From positions 47,208,501-47,272,500 of the forward strand of contig NC_083704.1 in assembly GCF_033118175.1 (NCBI RefSeq): a stretch of DNA of 64,000 nt, in the 5' to 3' direction. This document shows positions 11,954 to 23,749 of this stretch, piece after piece. The position numbers and the translations under genes are program-made. Source of the DNA: Dama dama. Its lineage: Eukaryota; Chordata; Mammalia; Artiodactyla; Cervidae. How positions within the stretch are numbered: the first letter of the stretch is position 1; each line of letters begins with the position of its first letter. The notes under the pieces are model-generated. The model made no database searches. It was not told the DNA's origin and saw only the letters and a program-made list of their open reading frames with translations.

Positions 11954-12150
11954 CCCCTGCCCCATAGCTCAGTTGGTAAAGAATCCGTCTGCAATATGGG
12001 AGACCTGGGTTCAATCCCTGGGTTGGGAAGTTTCCCTGGAGAAGGAAATGGCTACCCACTCCAGTGTTCTTGCCTGGAGAACCCCATGGTCAGAGGAGCC
12101 TGGCGGCTTACAGTTCATGGGATCGCAAGAGTCGGACATGACTTAGTGCT
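11954..12150 (+). mobile_element. Bov-tA/BOV-A2 SINE, sense
   Basis: Head CATAGCTCAGTTGGTAAAG, B box GGGTTCAATCCC near 12007, core CACTCCAGTGTTCTTGCC and tail GTCGGACATGACTTAG. Confidence 0.92.
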
Positions 12151-12726
12151 AGGTAACAGGGCACTAGTAGAAAAGCATTTCCTTTTACCCCCCACCCCGC
12201 CCACCAAGACTGCTGGACAGAGCTGCCGCTGGGATGCAGCCTGGCACCTGGACCGAAGGTGGGAGGGAAGGGACCGCCCTGGGTGGCTGGAGGGTGACCA
12301 GAGACATCGTCCTCCTGTGTGTGCTGAGGGGCATGAATACAGACATGCTGGCTCTAAAAGGCTCTTGAATGTGACCATTTTGGTGAGAAGGAGGGAACAC
12401 TGTTTTACATGTGTGTCTGGCAAGGGTCATGCTAAAAATGTACAACCCCTGCTTAAAGACCACCACTTCCCCAAAGAAGTCGCCCCATGTCATTCAGACC
12501 TGAGGAGAACGAGACTGAGCCTCTAGGATGGAGTAGCCCCCAAGGGAATGCTTGGGGGTTCACCGTGGGCCCGTGAGGTGCTCCATGGGGGCAGCAGGGC
12601 ACGGAGACAAAGCCCTGGCAGTATTAGAACAGACCTCGAGTACCACGGCGTCCACCGAGCCCGACAGACACCCTTGATCCTGCCCCAGGGCTCAGTCTCC
12701 ACTCCTCCTCGCCAGCCATCTCCCAC

Positions 12727-13112
12727 AGCAGAGGCTGCAAACACAGCGTTTCACTGCTGCAGCCTCCTCTGCAGTTTGGGGCGACCATGCGACCAGGTAG
12801 GGCCAGTGACATTTACAACGAAGTCTACAGGGGGTCCTGGAAAGCTTGTTGTTCTGACAAAACAGACAGACTGGTTAACACCCCATTGCCCCTCCCTCCC
12901 TCCATTGAGGCTGGGATGGCTGGAGCCACAGCAGCCATGTTGCAACTATGAAGAAAAAGGCCGAGAGAATCTCAAAGACACGGGCCCGACTGTCATGCGA
13001 CCAAGCCAATGCCAGCAGCCATCCTCCTCCCAGATTCTTGTAAATACAAATAAATCCCCCTTGTTTAAGCTACTGTTGGTCAGTCTCTATTCTGTGGAAA
13101 AACATTCCTAAC
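12727..13112 (+). repeat. MaLR/ERVL-type LTR (MLT1-like)
   Basis: Text such as GGCGACCATGCGACCAGGTA (near 12780), CCTGGAAAGCTTGTTGTTCTGA and the 3' end TTGTTTAAGCTACTGTTGG follows the MLT1 LTR consensus as I remember it. It carries an AATAAA at 13049-13054. This is a solitary non-coding LTR fossil. Confidence 0.65.
13049..13054 (+). terminator. AATAAA hexamer inside LTR-like repeat, alternative FAM107A end
   Basis: Canonical hexamer in the expected place of an LTR polyadenylation signal, followed by a T-rich stretch. It lies 2.36 kb beyond the FAM107A stop, so it may be used as a distal site. Confidence 0.3.
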
Positions 13113-13114
13113 AG

Positions 13115-13950
13115 AAGCCCAGCTCTGCAGCCCAGAGTTACCTGCAGAATGTCCTGAAAGCCAGGTTCCCCTCTGCCATCAGAAACCTACTGGATCAGGA
13201 CCCCCAGCAACAGTGCCGAGGGTCTGTTTCTGCAGCTCTGCCGGGCAGCCTACACGGCACAGGTCTGCAAACAGGTGTCTGGGCGTCACCGGCTCACATC
13301 ACAAATACGTGTTCAGAGCCTGCTCAGTGGTGGGGGACATGCCTGGATCGCTGCGGGGCCGCCGCCTCCTGCTGACCCTGCTTGTGCCCCTGCCCCCCAC
13401 AACCTGTTCTCGACAGCAGCTCAAGTGTTAACAATCCTGTTAAGATCTAAGGCAGATCTCATCGCTTGTCTGACTCCCAGTCGAGTCCTTCCTGTAACCT
13501 AGAAGGTCCTGTGCATCCTGCTCTCTCTCTCACCTCTGCCCCACTTCCCACCGCCCTCCCCTTCCTCACCCAGCTCCAGCCAGGCCACCCCCTGCCCCGC
13601 ACGCCCTGCCTGTCCACCTGCTCTGCCCCGGGCCAGGACCAGCCTTCCCTCCCAGAGCCACACAGTGCACTCCCTTGCATTCTTCAGGTCTTTTTCATGC
13701 TCTTCCTAAACCGGGTCCCCTGGGTCACCCTTGCTAGAATCTCAACACCTCTGACACTCTTCCTGTCCCTCCTTGCCACTTGTCCCCATCTACCATGTAT
13801 TCCCTTCCCCGTGTGTCTCTCCTAAGGATAATGTTGGCTCCACGAGGGCAGAGATGTGTGTCTGTCTTGTTTATGGTGAATCTCAAACGGCTATCCTCCT
13901 TCCCTGCCAGCAGGTGGCCTCCCTGGTGCCACTCTGGCAGCTGGGCCCCG
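13115..13950. other. Intergenic stretch, nothing recognised
   Basis: GC-rich, pyrimidine-rich DNA (notably 13495-13800) with several open frames that look like compositional by-products. No exon or repeat family recognised. Confidence 0.4.
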
Positions 13951-14081
13951 GGAAAAGCCCAGCCCCCACCCCCACTCACGGCTCAGAGAACCCCAGCCCC
14001 CCCACTCACGGCTCTGAGGACCCCAGCACCCCCACTCACGGCTTTGAGGACCCCAGCACCCCCACTCACGGCTCTGAGAAC
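13951..14081. repeat. 30-bp minisatellite
   Basis: An exact 30-base period: the CCCCACTCACGGCT block ends its first 10-base unit at 13980, 14010, 14040 and 14070. About four units with a few substitutions (CAGAGAA, CTGAGGA, TTGAGGA, CTGAGAA). The unit is a multiple of three, so both strands stay open and give a spurious 10-residue protein repeat. Confidence 0.9.
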
Positions 14082-14610
14082 AGGTGCCGTCTGCTGAGCG
14101 CACGGGGCACACGAGAGGTGCTCAGTACACGTCTGCTGAAGGGGCGAGAACCCCTCCTCCTTCCCCGTCTTCTGCCGCAGCACCTCCAGCCTCCTCCCAG
14201 GCGCAGGGTGCAGCCCCGTCCTCGCCTGCGCCCGCCTCCACCACGCTGACCCCCGCCCGGAGCTGTCCGTTTGGTTCAGCAGCTCTCCTCCGGCTTCCCG
14301 GGCTTCTGTCGGCGCGCCTGGGTCCTACCAGCACTTGTGCCTTCAGGATGCACGGTGGAAGCTGCATGGCTCCCACCACCCACTTTCTGGGCCCCCCCAG
14401 AGTTAGGCCATCCCTGAAGGCAAAGGTCAGGCATCACCCTGTCCTAGAGATCTTGGAGAAGGAGAGGCCCGAGGCTGTAGCTGAGACAGCAGACCGTGCC
14501 CTCAACGGGGAGCTGAGAGCAGTGAGCCCTGTTTGCACCGAGGTCACACTCACAGCCACCAGACCACAAGTCCTGTCTGGGTCTGAGACACCCTCTTCAG
14601 TGGCAGACCG

Positions 14611-14692
14611 GCTGTGATGCTGGCGGTAAAGAATCTGCCTGCCAAAGCAAGAGACACGAGACAAGGGCCCGATCCCTGGGTGGGGAAGATCA
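14611..14692 (+). mobile_element. Truncated ruminant SINE head
   Basis: Contains the GCGGTAAAGAATCTGCCTGCC head and CGATCCCTGGGTGGGGAAG, then stops before the BovB-derived tail. Confidence 0.75.
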
Positions 14693-14713
14693 CACACACC
14701 AAACACAAAACCT

Positions 14714-14838
14714 GGGGGACTTAGCTGCTCCGTGGCTAAGACTCCACGCTCCCAATGCAGAGTGCCCAGGTTCAATCCCTGGGAGGGAATGCCACAATTA
14801 AGACCCGGAGCAACCAAAGAAATATTAAAAAAAAAAAA
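14714..14838 (+). mobile_element. CHR-type tRNA-Glu SINE, sense
   Basis: Head GGACTTAGCTGCTCCGTGGC, B box GGTTCAATCCCTGGGAG, and a poly(A) tail at 14827-14838. This is the older cetartiodactyl SINE class without the BovB tail. Confidence 0.8.
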
Positions 14839-15211
14839 CCTACCATCACCTTGGGAGAGAGACGGGAGCACTCAGGAGGCGAAGGGACGCCTCCTCCCCA
14901 GCTCCGCTGTGTGCGCTCCGGGGGCGCTTTTACAGGCCCAGCTCACCACTACAGATTCCAGGCCTCATGAGCGCAGGGACCCACCTGACTGCTCCCCCTT
15001 AGCACTCCCAACCAGGGCTCTGCACACAGTGTGTGTTCACAAAAGCTGTGACTAGCTACCATACGATTACCCATAAATGTGACACCTTATCCATGCTCTG
15101 ACTGCACTACGGACGGCCAGCACGGTCACCACCCGCAACAGTCGGATCTCATCCTCCCTGTTATGCAGATGAAGAAACCAAGGCTCAGGTAAGTTAAAAG
15201 ACCTGATCATT

Positions 15212-15325
15212 CTTGTTGCTCAGTCGCGTCCAACTCTTTGTGACCCCACGGACTGCAGCACGCCAGGCTTCCCTGTCCTGCACCATCTCCCGGAGCTTGC
15301 TCAAACTCACGTTCATTGAGTCGGA
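15212..15325 (-). mobile_element. ART2A/BovB-3'-end type SINE, antisense
   Basis: GTTGCTCAGTCGCGTCCAAC through CCCGGAGCTTGCTCAAACTC, the reverse complement of the BovB 3' end shared with ART2A. Confidence 0.85.
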
Positions 15326-16195
15326 CCTGAGAGAAGTCACAAAACAATCCCTGGTGAGGGAGAGGAGATTCACACACAGCCGTCTGTCTGAGAAGCCTAC
15401 AGTTTTCCCACTACAACCAGGCCGCGCTCCTAGAAAGGGCTCGCGGGGGCCCCTATGCCATCCTTCGGGGCACAGGACTCAGGAACCAAGCTCACCTTCC
15501 ATTTTCCCATCTGAACTTGAGGTTTCCCTTCCAACCACAAACACAGATGCAGGCCAGCGTACACCGACCTGAGACCTGCGGTGAGGAATGTGTGCGGAGT
15601 GTAGACGTGGTCCCACCCCCAGGACCACAAAGCCAGCCAGTCTCTGGGACCAACCGTCACTGCGGGATTCCCGTCCCCTTGCAGAACCAGACCTGTGACT
15701 CAGCAGTGGTCTAAACCGTTTGATGTTTCATTGCTCCCAGAGACTCATCAACCAACCTCAAAGCCCCTGCTCTCACCAGGGCCTTGTTTTACAGCGCCCC
15801 CTCTTGCTGGGCCTCTTGAGAACAGAACCCTTTCACCCCTGTGGTTGCTGTCCTCACCTCGGCCCGTCACAGCTATCCGCGTTGATGATCGGCTGGCACT
15901 CCCCCAGAGAAGACGAGGGGCTGGGCCGTTTTCCAGTACTGGCCCCCTCACTGAATCTGCCCATCCATTTCCCAGAAAGCACGTGAGGAGGGACGAGCAG
16001 GACTGCCCGGGGAGAGGCCCTGGCAACCCCTGGCTGCTGGGCAACGGTTAAGCTAGCCAGGCTCCCCCTCCAAGGGAGGGCTTCGCGCGGGACCGGGGCA
16101 CCCAGCTCTCCCGTGTGTGTGCCTGAACTAAACTGCTCACTTCCCTGCAAGGTCAGCGCCAGGCCTGCCCTGTAAGGAGGGTTAGTTCTGGGCCC

Positions 16196-16480
16196 ACCTC
16201 TGGATTCAAGCCCCAGCTCTGCCAATCACTGCTTGTCACAAGCCTGGGCAGCTCAACTGAACCGTATTTTCCACAGCTGTGACACAGGCAATGATACCTG
16301 TACTCAGTGAACATTTAGTGTCTGTGCCAGGGACTGGGCTAAATACTCTGTGTGAATCTCCTCCATAATCCCCCAGGACTGTCCTTACCTCCATTTTACA
16401 GGAGAATCCAAGGTTTAGAGGCAAAGCAACCGCACGAAAGCACACCGCCAGCAGGCGGCGGGAGCGAGCCGTCAACGCTC
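16196..16480 (+). repeat. MIR/L2-type ancient repeats
   Basis: GGATTCAAGCCCCAGCTCTG near 16202 and the CCATTTTACAGGAGAATCCA text near 16392 belong to MIR/L2-class elements; probably two overlapping fossils. Confidence 0.6.
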
Positions 16481-16814
16481 TGCCCCGCTCCCCGCCCCCG
16501 CTGCCTGCCGGCTGTCTGGCATTAACAGCATCTGCGATAGAGGTTACAGGACAACGTTCTGCAAAGCACCCACATTCCAGCCTTCCCATCTGTTGCCAGA
16601 AGCATCCTGCAAGCCTACCAAAGCCAAATGGCTTTCCTTCTTCCTTCTCTCCCAGCAGGTGCCCAGCCCAAACCAATCTGAGAAGGAAGAGCAGGCCGGG
16701 GCCCAGAACCCCAGCCCCATCCCATTCACAGCTTTGAGAGCAAACTGTCCAAACGGGGCACAGGGGTCCACATGCCTGCTCCTGGCCCAGGAAGCTCAGG
16801 GAAGGAGCAGGAAA

Positions 16815-17230
16815 GAGGAAAACATGCATTAAGCACCTACTATATGCCTGGCAGCTCTTAGAACACAAAAGAACAGACACAGGGTACTGTGCCCAGGGCC
16901 TGGCACATTTCAAGGGGTGGAGGTAACTTCTCCCCCCATTTCTGCCGCCCCTTCTTAGGATACTGTGACAGGGGCACAGCATGGCTGTTACGGGCCAGGC
17001 CGCAGAGCCAGACACACTTTGGACTTGGGCGTGGCACAGGGGACCTGGTCTTGCCATTTGTCATATGGGCGGTGACCCTGACACTTCACTTACCATCTCT
17101 GAGTTTCTCATCAGTTAAATGAGGGCTCCAGGAGTGCCAGTCTCACAGGCTGTTAAGAGGAATGAATTAACTAACAAACATAAAGTGTTCATTAGGTGTA
17201 GGCACATGGCCAGCACTCAAAGTTAATTAT
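16815..17230 (+). repeat. MIR and L2-type ancient repeats
   Basis: AAGCACCTACTATATGCCTG near 16833 and, separately, a MIR tail with CATCTCTGAGTTTCTCATCA near 17093 and TGTTAAGAGGAATGAATTAA near 17151. Exact edges not resolved. Confidence 0.6.
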
Positions 17231-17239
17231 CGTCTTCCT

Positions 17240-19010
17240 TGTCCTCAACAGTTGCTCTCTGTCACGTCTGTCACTGACCAGACCCCTGCAAGTGCTCTTT
17301 CCACTGGTTCATTCCTCTTAGGCCCTCAGTTCGTCTGGCACCTACCCCTCCCTCATGGGTGGCCACCACCCCAAGACCCTCCACCCTCCTCCCAGTCCCC
17401 TCTTTTGGGCGAGGCATCATCCACACCTTCTCAAACCTCAAAGTAAATAAGGGACATTCTAAAAGAAACACCTCACCAGTACTCTCTGAAGTCTCAAGGT
17501 CATAAAAGACACAGACCGAGAATTGGACCCATGGAAGGGACAGGACACATAAGCGCAGTGGGGGATCCTGAGCCAGGAAAGAGGTCTGGGCAGGAAACCT
17601 GGCAGATCTAGTGTGCAGGAAGAATGAAGTCGGCGGGATTTCAAACCTGGCACGTTCCAGAGGAAGCGCTGACCCTGACAGCTCCTGGGAGATCACCTCT
17701 GAGCCCTCAGAACAGCCTGCCTGAAAAGAGAGCCTCTGTTCACCTGGGGCCCTGGGCCATGCCAGGCAATCCCCACTAACGGCGTGATTCATGTGTGGCC
17801 GTGGGTTATGCTGGATCACGGTTTCTGGAAGGGCTGGAGACTGAGGAACTGAGATGAGCCACACCAACCTCCCACCACCCTGGGACGCAAGCACTGTAAC
17901 CCGGGACAAGGCTGTGCTGAGCCGGCCTGGGCGTAGGTTCCACGTGCACGCTGCCACAGGGAGAAGGACTGCTGTCCACACAACCCAACGGGGCGGGCAC
18001 CACTGGAAGGCCGTGCCGGGCCTCTCCTGGACTCCTCCCTATCTGCCTTTTCCTTGGCTGATTTGAATCTATATCCTTTTGCAGTAAAAAAACATGATCA
18101 TGAATAAAACAGGTATCCTGAGTTCTGAGTCCCTCAAGCAAATCACTGAAGCAGCAGGTGAACCTGGGGACCGTCCAACGCCCTCAAGTTCTTTTGTTGT
18201 TTTTTTGCAGTTTGTTTGTTTTTTAATTATGAAAGTATGATAACACATCTACAGGAGACGTGGAAGATACAGAACAAAGTTACATATAGTTCCACTCAAC
18301 TAAGTTCTGAAGATCAGTCAACAGTAGTTCATTGTGGTATTTTCCTGTTTTCCATAATTACACTACAGTTATGTAAAAGGCTAACACTACAGGAAGCTGG
18401 GTGAAAGGCATACAGAACCCTCTACTAGATTTTTGCAATCTTCTGAAAGTCTAAAGTCATTTTGAAACAAAAAGTTAAAAACAAAGAATAGGGAGACATG
18501 AGAAGGTAACTGCCAAGGCTGACTGTTAGGTACCATCTGGAATCATTTTATTGCTCTCTCCACTTGTGCACAAGTTTTTAATTTTTTGTAATAAAAAAAA
18601 TTTTTTTAAACTAGAGGAGTCAATAGTTTGGTGCAACAAATTGAAAGGATCCCGTCCAAAACATACAAAGCAGAGTCAGCAACAAAGTTGATAAAGAAAC
18701 CAGTGGAACACAGAAGTCACCCAACAGCAGAGGAACCTGCATTCTGCCCGCCCCCATCTCCCACCACCCCTCCCCACCCCAGCAGCAGCTGCACGACAGC
18801 GGGCCCAGGTGAGCGCCCCCAGCCCGGCGCACGCTGGCAGCTGCGAAGCCGGCAGGGCACGTGTACACTGGCCTGCCCTGCACACCCCACCCCGCCGCTG
18901 CAGTCCTGCCACAGCCAGCAGGCGTGGGGAGCCCCCATGAGGGACACCCCTTGAGTGTCCACTGTGCATCCGAGTCCCACGAATCATCTCCTACACAAGA
19001 GTACTCCTTC
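17240..19010. other. Intergenic stretch, no gene seen
   Basis: No exon recognised. Ancient repeat-like text occurs near 18055-18150 (CCTTTTGCAGTAAAAAAAC) and 18200-18605, ending in a T-rich run, but I cannot name the families. The 18715-18960 part is GC-rich. Confidence 0.4.
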
Positions 19011-19019
19011 AAGACTGGG

Positions 19020-21795
19020 AGAGGCAGCAGTTTTGAAAAATACATACAGACAAACACACACAGATAAAATGAGGAGACAGAGGAACACATTCCAATCCAA
19101 AGAAGAAGATAAATCCCTGAAAAAAAAGACCTTAATAAGATGGAGGTAAACAATCTACCTGATAAACAGTTCAAAGTAATAATCATTCAGATGCTCACCA
19201 ATCTCAGGAGAAAAATGGAGGAACACAGTAAGAAGCTGAACAAAGACAAAATATGACAAAGTACCAAAGAGAAGCTACAAATGAACTGAAAAACACACTG
19301 GCGGGGTTTGGCAGCAGATTGGATGAAGTAGAAAAATGAATCGGTGAGCTGGAAGACAAGGCAAAGGAAGTCATCTAGAAAGAGCAGCAAAATGAAAAAT
19401 AAAGCTTAAAAAGTGAAGAGGTCTTAAAGGACTTCTAGGAAAACATCAAGTAGAATAACATTTCCATTAAAGAGGCCCCAGAAGAAGAAGAGAAAGGGCC
19501 AGAAAAAAATATTTGAAGAAATAATCGCGACAACTTCCGTAACCTGAGGAAGGAAACAGACATCCAGGTCCAGGAAGCTTAGAGATTTCCAAGGAAGAGA
19601 AACTCATAAGAACCCACCATGGCACTATACAATTAAAACGGTGAAAGTTTAGGAGACAGGAAGAATAAAAGCAGCAAGAGAAAAACAACTTACTATGTAC
19701 AAGGAAAACTCCTTAAGGCTTTAGCAGATTTTTCAGCAGGAAATGTATAAGCCAGAACGGACTGTCATGGGCTGAAAGAGGGGGAAAAAAATTTCCAACC
19801 AAGAATTCTCTGCCTGGTAAGGTTATCATTCAAAATTGAAGGAAAGAGTAAAAGTTCTCCAGATACGCAAAAGCTGAAAGAGTTTACGACCACTAAACCA
19901 GCCTTACAAGAAATCTTAAAATAACTTCTTTAGGCTGAAAAGAAAAGGTACTGATTAATAAGAAAACATATGAAAGTAAAATTCTCATTGGAAAGGGTAA
20001 ACATATACTAAAGGGAGGGATAAATTATTTATAAAGCAACAAACTATCAGAAAGAGAAATTAAGAAAATAATCCCATTTACAATTCCATCAAAAAGAATA
20101 AAACATCTAGGAATAAATTTAGCCAAGGAGGTAAAAGACCTATACATTGGAAACTAAAATACTGATGACACTGAAGAAGACAGAAATGAAAAAAATATTC
20201 CATGCTCATGAACTGGAATAATTAACATGGTTTAAATGTCCATACTACCCAAAGCAATCTACAGATTCAATGCAACCTCTATCAACATTCCAATGGAGCT
20301 ATAGTAATCAAAACAGCACGGTTCTGGTGCAAAAACATACACACAGATTAATGGAACAGAACTGAGAGCCCAGAAATAAATCCACATATGTATGGATAAT
20401 TCATTTACAACAAAGGAGCCTAGAACACACAGTGAGGTAAAGACAGTGGATTAAAGAACTGAATGTAAGACCTGAGGCCATAGAAGTCCTACAAGAAAAC
20501 ATAGGTGGTAAGCTTCTTAACACTGGTCTTAGTGACATTTTTGTAGAACTGACTCCAAAGGCAAGGGAAACAAAAGCAAAAATAAACAAATGGGACTATA
20601 TCAAACTAAAAAACTTCTGCACAACGAAGGATAAACTGTCAACAAATTGAAAGGACACCTAACTGAATGGGAGAAGATATCTGCAAATCATATTCATCAG
20701 AGTTGTATTCATAATAGTAATTAAAAAACCCATAAAGCTCAACAACAACAAAACAACCTGGGCAAAGGACTTGAATAGACACCTTTTCACAGAAGACGCA
20801 CAGCCAGCCAACAGGCACATGAAAAGATGGTCAACATTCACTGATTATTAGGGAAAGCAAAAGTGTTAGTCACTCAGGCATGTCAGGGACTGCGGCCCCC
20901 CAGGCCCCTCTGTCCGTGGAATTTCCAAGGCAAGATTACTGGAGTGGGTTGCCATTTCCTCCTCCAGGGGAATCTTCCCAACCCAGGGATCAAACCCAGG
21001 TCTCTGGCATTACAGGTAGATTCTTTATAATCTAAGCCATCAGGGAAGCCCAAAACTGGCTTATCAGGAAGGGGATTACTATAGGGAAAATTGAGATTTC
21101 ACCTCACATCTGTTAGAATGACTATTATCAAAAAGACAAAAAAAATAACAAGCAACAGAGAGGATGTGGGAAAAAGGGAACCTTCGCACACTGTTGGTCG
21201 GATTGTAAATTGGTGCAGCCGCTGTGGGCAACAGCATGGAGGCTCCTCAAAAAATTAAGGCTAGGACTATCATACGATCAAGCTATTACACTTCTGGATA
21301 TTTACCTGAGAAACACAAAAACACTAACTTGAAAAGACATATGCACCGCTATGTTCACTGCAGCATTATTTACAATAGCTAAGTGTCCATCAATGGATGG
21401 ATGAATAATGCATATGGAGTGTATCTATATACAGTAAAATACTACTCAGTCATGAAAAGGGAAATCCTGCCATTTGTGACAACATGAAGAGACACTGAGG
21501 GTATTACATTAGGTGAAAGAAGTCAGAAGGAAAAAAGACAAATACCATATGACTTGACCCTCATGTGGAATCTAAAACAAAACAAGCAAACAAAAACAAA
21601 CCTATAGATTCAGATAAGCAGTTACCAGAAGGCCAGGGGGCTGGAGGGGTGAACCAAGGGGTAAAGCGGTTCAACTGCATGGTGACTAATGGTAATTAGA
21701 CTTGGGGGTGGTCATTTTGTAGTGTACAAGATGTCAAATTATAATGCCATATACCTAAAACTTACATAGTAAAATATATAAATTAAAAGAAAAAC
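19020..21795 (+). mobile_element. Old L1 LINE, sense, internally deleted
   Basis: The left part (about 19030-20040) matches the ORF1-side text of old mammalian L1 (CCAGGTCCAGGAAGC near 19565, AAAAGCAGCAAGAGAAAA near 19668, CCAGCCTTACAAGAAAT near 19899). The right part (about 20045-21790) matches the ORF2 C-terminus and 3' end (CAGCATTATTTACAATAGC near 21361, GAAAGAAGTCAGAAGG near 21516). The endonuclease and most of the RT region between them are missing. All frames are broken. An antisense SINE interrupts it. Confidence 0.8.
20862..21051 (-). mobile_element. Bov-tA/BOV-A2 SINE, antisense, nested in L1
   Basis: GTTAGTCACTCAGGCATGTC to CATCAGGGAAGCCC; the L1 text resumes on the far side, so the SINE is younger than the L1. 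Confidence 0.92.
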
Positions 21796-22259
21796 AAGAG
21801 CTTACTCTTAAAACAACCAACATGTGGAAACTATGGCAAAGAGAAATTAGATATTAATTTCCCATAGTCAGTAATAGTATAAATCCCTGGTAGAGAGCAG
21901 GCTGGAACCCAGAACTTTGCCCTCCAAACAGTAGGGTCAAGGCCACCTTCCCTGAAGCTGCCACCTTGGGTACAGCCATTGCCAACGGTAACAGGAGACC
22001 CAGGGGTCCGGCCCCCCAGTCCCAGCAGGAGCTGGTAGGTGATGTCTCAGAGTTTGGGTCCCGCTCCCCTGAGGACAGAAGCCAGGCACTACCTCGGGGG
22101 CGTGTGCAGAGCAGTGAGGCCCACTCCTGAGCAAACACTGCTCATCACAGATGGGAAAGCAGAGACCCACACGGGGAGGGCACCCCCTCAGCTCCCCGTA
22201 TCTTAGAAGCCCTGCCGGGACAGGAGCCCTCGGTCTCCTGACTTCTTTTCCAACTGTGC

Positions 22260-22520
22260 ACAAATGGGCTAAGAGAAAGTCTTTACCATCAAAAGACCTG
22301 GTTCAAAATCCAGCTCTGTAATCTACTTGCTGTGCAAACCTGGGCAAGTGACAATACCACTCCGAGCTTCTTTCCTCCCCTGCAAAATGGGGAGCAGCGT
22401 CCTACTCTGCAGGGGGGCTGTGCAGTGCAAGCGAGGGAGCCTACAGACATCCCACCGCGCTCCCCGAGGCCTGGCTCCCCTCTGGGTCCTACTCAAAGCA
22501 GTGCCCAACGCCCGCAGGTG
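22260..22520 (+). repeat. MIR SINE
   Basis: Ordered MIR text: CCTGGTTCAAAATCCAGCTC near 22299, CTTGCTGTGCAAACCTGGGC near 22327 and CCCTGCAAAATGGGGAGC near 22378. Confidence 0.85.
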
Positions 22521-22529
22521 CTCCACAGA

Positions 22530-23400
22530 CATCCGTGCAGGGAGCAAAGGACAGGAGTGTGCAAATACTAACGCTGGGCATAAACAAGACGAGCCAAACC
22601 TCAGAGCAGGACCGTGGTTGCTCACAGGACAGAGCAATTCCTTGACTGAAGACACAGGGTCTGTCTCTTCTAAGGTCCTGGGATATTAAAGACTCGAGTT
22701 CCTGACGGGGACTGGAGCCTTCAGGAGAGGCAGCAGAAAGGCCGGGATCCCTTTGGAAACAGAGCCCGGCACACAGAGGCGTCGGCTCTGAGATTAGAGG
22801 ACGGGGTCTCTGGCCGAGGCATGCGGGTGGTATAAACAGGGTGGACACATGTATGCGCGCACACACACTGTAAGAGAGGTATGGTCTTTTCTCTCAAAGC
22901 AGAAGTCATAAATGAAGAAGTGATTCGCTCTTAGAAGAGCTGAACAGAACGATATACAGCCGGCTGTGAGTAAGATGTCTAAAATGGTGGCTAGTTTCCA
23001 ATCCTTTGTTCTTTTCACTTCCTGATTCTCCTTCCTCATAAGAACGTTTTGGCAGGCTAATTGCTCAGGCTTTATACCTGGACATACACAAAGAACTAAA
23101 AGGGTACGGAAAACAGTTAACATAAATGCTCCAATCAGGAATTTACGAGCCCTCATGGAGACCAATTGTTAAAAATAAAAACACAATTAGGCAATGTCCG
23201 GGAGAGACTGTAATTCTGTGGTCCTCAATCTATGAGGAGCCAGAGAAGGGAACCTGCGTCTCAGGGATAAAAATCTAGGGGGCTCCCCACTCTGTGCTTG
23301 CTTCCCAGACTTCTGTCTGGAGCGCACCCTTCTTCAGAAGTCAAGACTGCTTGCTGAGCCGTTTCAACCGTCTGTCTTATTCCTGAGACACCGTTTGAGA
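22530..23400. other. Intergenic stretch, nothing recognised
   Basis: Mixed-composition DNA without an exon or clear repeat. Open frames here lack recognisable motifs. Confidence 0.4.
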
Positions 23401-23402
23401 GC

Positions 23403-23470
23403 ATGCCTTTGCCTTTTCAAAACATGCCCCTTGCCTTTTCAAAACCCTTGCCTTTTCAAAACATGCCCCG
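23403..23470. repeat. Short tandem array of a 17-22 bp unit
   Basis: CCTTTTCAAAACATGCCCC recurs about three times with a shorter middle copy (CCTTTTCAAAACCC). The last copy abuts the CHR-type SINE. Confidence 0.85.
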
Positions 23471-23745
23471 GTGGCACCGTGGATAAGAATCCACCTGCCA
23501 GTGCAGGGGACATAGTTTCGACCCCTGGTCTAGGGAGATCCCCCATGCCGAGGAACAACTAAGCCCCTGCACCACAACTGCTGAAGCCCATGCACCTGGA
23601 GCCCATGCTCCACAAGAGAAGCCACCACGGCCAGAAGCCTCGCCCTGCGACGAGGAGAAGCCCCTGCTAGAGGAAGCAGCCCCAACTAGATCAAGTCCAC
23701 GTGCAGCGAGGAAGAGCTAGTGCAGCCAAAAAGAAGTCATTTGTT
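23465..23745 (+). mobile_element. CHR-type SINE, long form, sense
   Basis: tRNA-derived head (CGGTGGCACCGTGGATAAG) and the long GAAGCCCATGCACC...AGAGAAGCCACC body ending CAGCCAAAAAG, typical of the cetartiodactyl CHR family. Confidence 0.8.
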
Positions 23746-23749
23746 TTCA

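Larger units (their letters stand above)
10694..13054 (+). other. FAM107A: FAM107A 3' UTR candidate region
   Basis: No gene other than the tail of FAM107A is visible. Two AATAAA hexamers on the + strand could end the transcript: 11947-11952 (directly before a SINE) and 13049-13054 (inside an LTR-like repeat). I cannot choose between them or exclude an earlier non-canonical site. Conserved-looking AT-rich text at 11600-11780 may be UTR. Confidence 0.4.

Noticed and set aside
13773..14617. Open frames with a 10-residue repeat (GSEDPSTPTH) and neighbours
   Set aside because: The repeat is the 30-bp minisatellite; the rest is GC-rich composition without similarity.
16236..17057. 273-residue minus-strand open frame
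   Set aside because: Lies across MIR/L2 fossils and unique non-coding DNA; no domain, no splice context, and no conserved text recognised.
17271..17981. 236-residue minus-strand open frame
   Set aside because: No recognisable motif; occupies unremarkable intergenic DNA.
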